From contig JBBQRS010000111.1 in NCBI GenBank assembly GCA_038214535.1, positions 1 through 15,793 on the forward strand: a DNA stretch of 15,793 nucleotides, in the 5' to 3' direction. Both the position numbers and the translations under genes were made by a program. Origin of the DNA: JBBQRS01 sp038214535. GTDB taxonomy: Bacteria > Chloroflexota > Anaerolineae > CG2-30-64-16. A model generated the notes under the pieces. That model did not search any database and was not told where the DNA came from. It saw nothing but the letters and a program-made list of their open reading frames with translations. Each line of letters begins with the position of its first letter. The first letter of the stretch is position 1. Of the stretch, positions 15,296-15,793 are shown in pieces.

Positions 15296-15348
15296 ACCAC
15301 GGAACACACGGAAAAATTTATCTCTACTTTTTCCGTGTATTCCGTGGT
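15296..15348. repeat. Long near-perfect inverted repeat downstream of ychF
   Basis: CCACGGAACACACGGAAAAA at 15297-15316 pairs with 15328-15347 with one mismatch (T for C), and one more pair closes the base at 15296/15348. The loop is 11 nt. The stem is followed by TAAATGGG, not by an immediate T-run, so it is not a textbook terminator, though it may slow RNA polymerase or protect the ychF transcript 3' end. The word ACCACGGAA with its partner TTCCGTGGT looks like a dispersed hairpin repeat. Confidence 0.75.
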
Positions 15349-15385
15349 AAATGGGTTTTCGGATAGTCTTGAACATCTGTGATTC

Positions 15386-15414
15386 TTGACACCGGGCCCA
15401 TCCTTTGGTATCCT
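15386..15414 (+). promoter_or_regulatory. Sigma-70-like promoter
   Basis: TTGACA at 15386-15391 is a perfect -35 box. TATCCT at 15409-15414 keeps four of six -10 positions, with a 17-bp spacer. Transcription would begin near 15421. No gene I recognise starts within 300 bases downstream; the next start with a good ribosome-binding site is the transposase at 15738. Proof is lacking since a single match of this kind can occur by chance. Confidence 0.45.
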
Positions 15415-15660
15415 ACACTACAAATTCGGCAACGATACCGGGATTGTTTTCGCAACAAAGCGAGCAAAATGCAGGCGGATTCTACGATGAGTCGTCGCGA
15501 TAAAGGCATCATTTTCAGAACTCCCGCAGCAGCGCGCTGGTTCACGGCGCAACGGCGGCGCACCAACAACGTGATCATGGTCATCTCCTCCGCCGTTCCC
15601 TCCCGTCACTGGCGTCCCTGTGACATCCATTGATCCTGACCCGGCGCAAATGGCTAAATA

Positions 15661-15793
15661 GCTCCACAAAAGTGGTCGGGGATTGACGTCTGGGTTTAGG
15701 ATGGTGGTAGCTCAGCTTTGTACTTGGAGGCTACCCCATGCGACCCGGACGCTTCATCCAATTGGACGAGCCAGAACGCAGCGCGTTGCGGCG
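15661..15793 (+). mobile_element. Left end of a putative IS630-like element, truncated by the window
   Basis: A transposase-like start at 15738 is preceded by about 75 bp of non-coding sequence. IS630-type elements insert at TA, and a TA at 15659-15660 directly precedes GCTCCACAAAAGTGG, a plausible terminal repeat. The other end is not in the window, so the boundary is a guess. Confidence 0.35.
15738..15793 (+). CDS. N-terminus of a putative IS630-like transposase (partial)
   Basis: Only 18 complete codons are present before the right edge, beginning MRPGRFIQLDEPERSALR. The ATG at 15738 is well supported by TGGAGG seven bases upstream. The short N-terminus resembles the opening of helix-turn-helix transposases of the IS630 type, which often begin with a basic residue followed by (I/V)xLxxxERxxL. 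Identity is tentative because no catalytic residue lies inside the window. Confidence 0.45.
   Translation, partial: MRPGRFIQLDEPERSALR

Larger units (their letters stand above)
15245..15737. other. Intergenic stretch without a recognisable gene
   Basis: About 490 bp lie between ychF and the transposase at the right edge. It contains the long inverted repeat at 15296-15348 and a promoter-like sequence at 15386-15414. Several short frames are open in both directions (for example 84 codons at 15379-15633), but none shows a family motif, a good ribosome-binding site with a proper start, or convincing codon use. From about 15661 onward the sequence probably belongs to an IS630-like element. Confidence 0.5.

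Noticed and set aside
15324..15584. Minus-strand frame beginning MTMITLLVRRR with a GGAGG just upstream
   Set aside because: It has a plausible ribosome-binding site, but the sequence shows no family motif, runs through the inverted repeat and ends in low-quality codon use; I cannot support it as a gene.

Overview
The window is GC-rich bacterial chromosome, most likely from a member of the Chloroflexota. That assignment is an inference. It rests on a Thermus/Chloroflexota-style nitrate reductase operon headed by a cytochrome c, remnants of a BTAD/ATPase regulator, and a transposase type that I associate with Chloroflexota and cyanobacteria. No rRNA or tRNA marker is present.

The core is a compact minus-strand respiratory nitrate reductase operon, read from about 12460 down to 3141: a di-heme cytochrome c (narC-like), narG, narH, narJ, narI, narK and an FmdE-family zinc-ribbon protein. 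The junctions are tight: narG-narH 9 bp, narH-narJ 1 bp, narJ-narI a 4-bp ATGA overlap, narK-fmdE 13 bp. NarGHI form the membrane-bound quinol-nitrate oxidoreductase, NarJ is its assembly chaperone, NarK moves nitrate/nitrite, and the cytochrome c is a probable extra electron carrier. The region upstream of narC holds two palindromic elements that could be regulator sites.

Downstream on the same strand lies a small stress-type cluster: a DUF2249 protein, a two-CBS-domain protein, a 69-residue protein of unknown function, and the first 33 codons of a RIC/ScdA/YtfE-type iron-sulfur repair gene. An IS701-like element cuts this last gene just before its diagnostic cysteine motif and runs off the left edge. 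Between the nar operon and this cluster (about 2430-3065) is a gene graveyard: a fragment of a HAF-repeat protein on the minus strand lies back to back with a BTAD/AAA-ATPase regulator relic on the plus strand, which carries a nonsense codon and an internal deletion.

On the right are a minus-strand URO-D-family gene (12812-13858) and, divergently, the plus-strand GTPase/ATPase ychF (14147-15244). About 490 bp without a recognisable gene follows, holding a long near-perfect inverted repeat and a consensus-like sigma-70 promoter. The first codons of an apparent IS630-like transposase then start at 15738 and run off the right edge. Both window ends therefore lie inside mobile elements.
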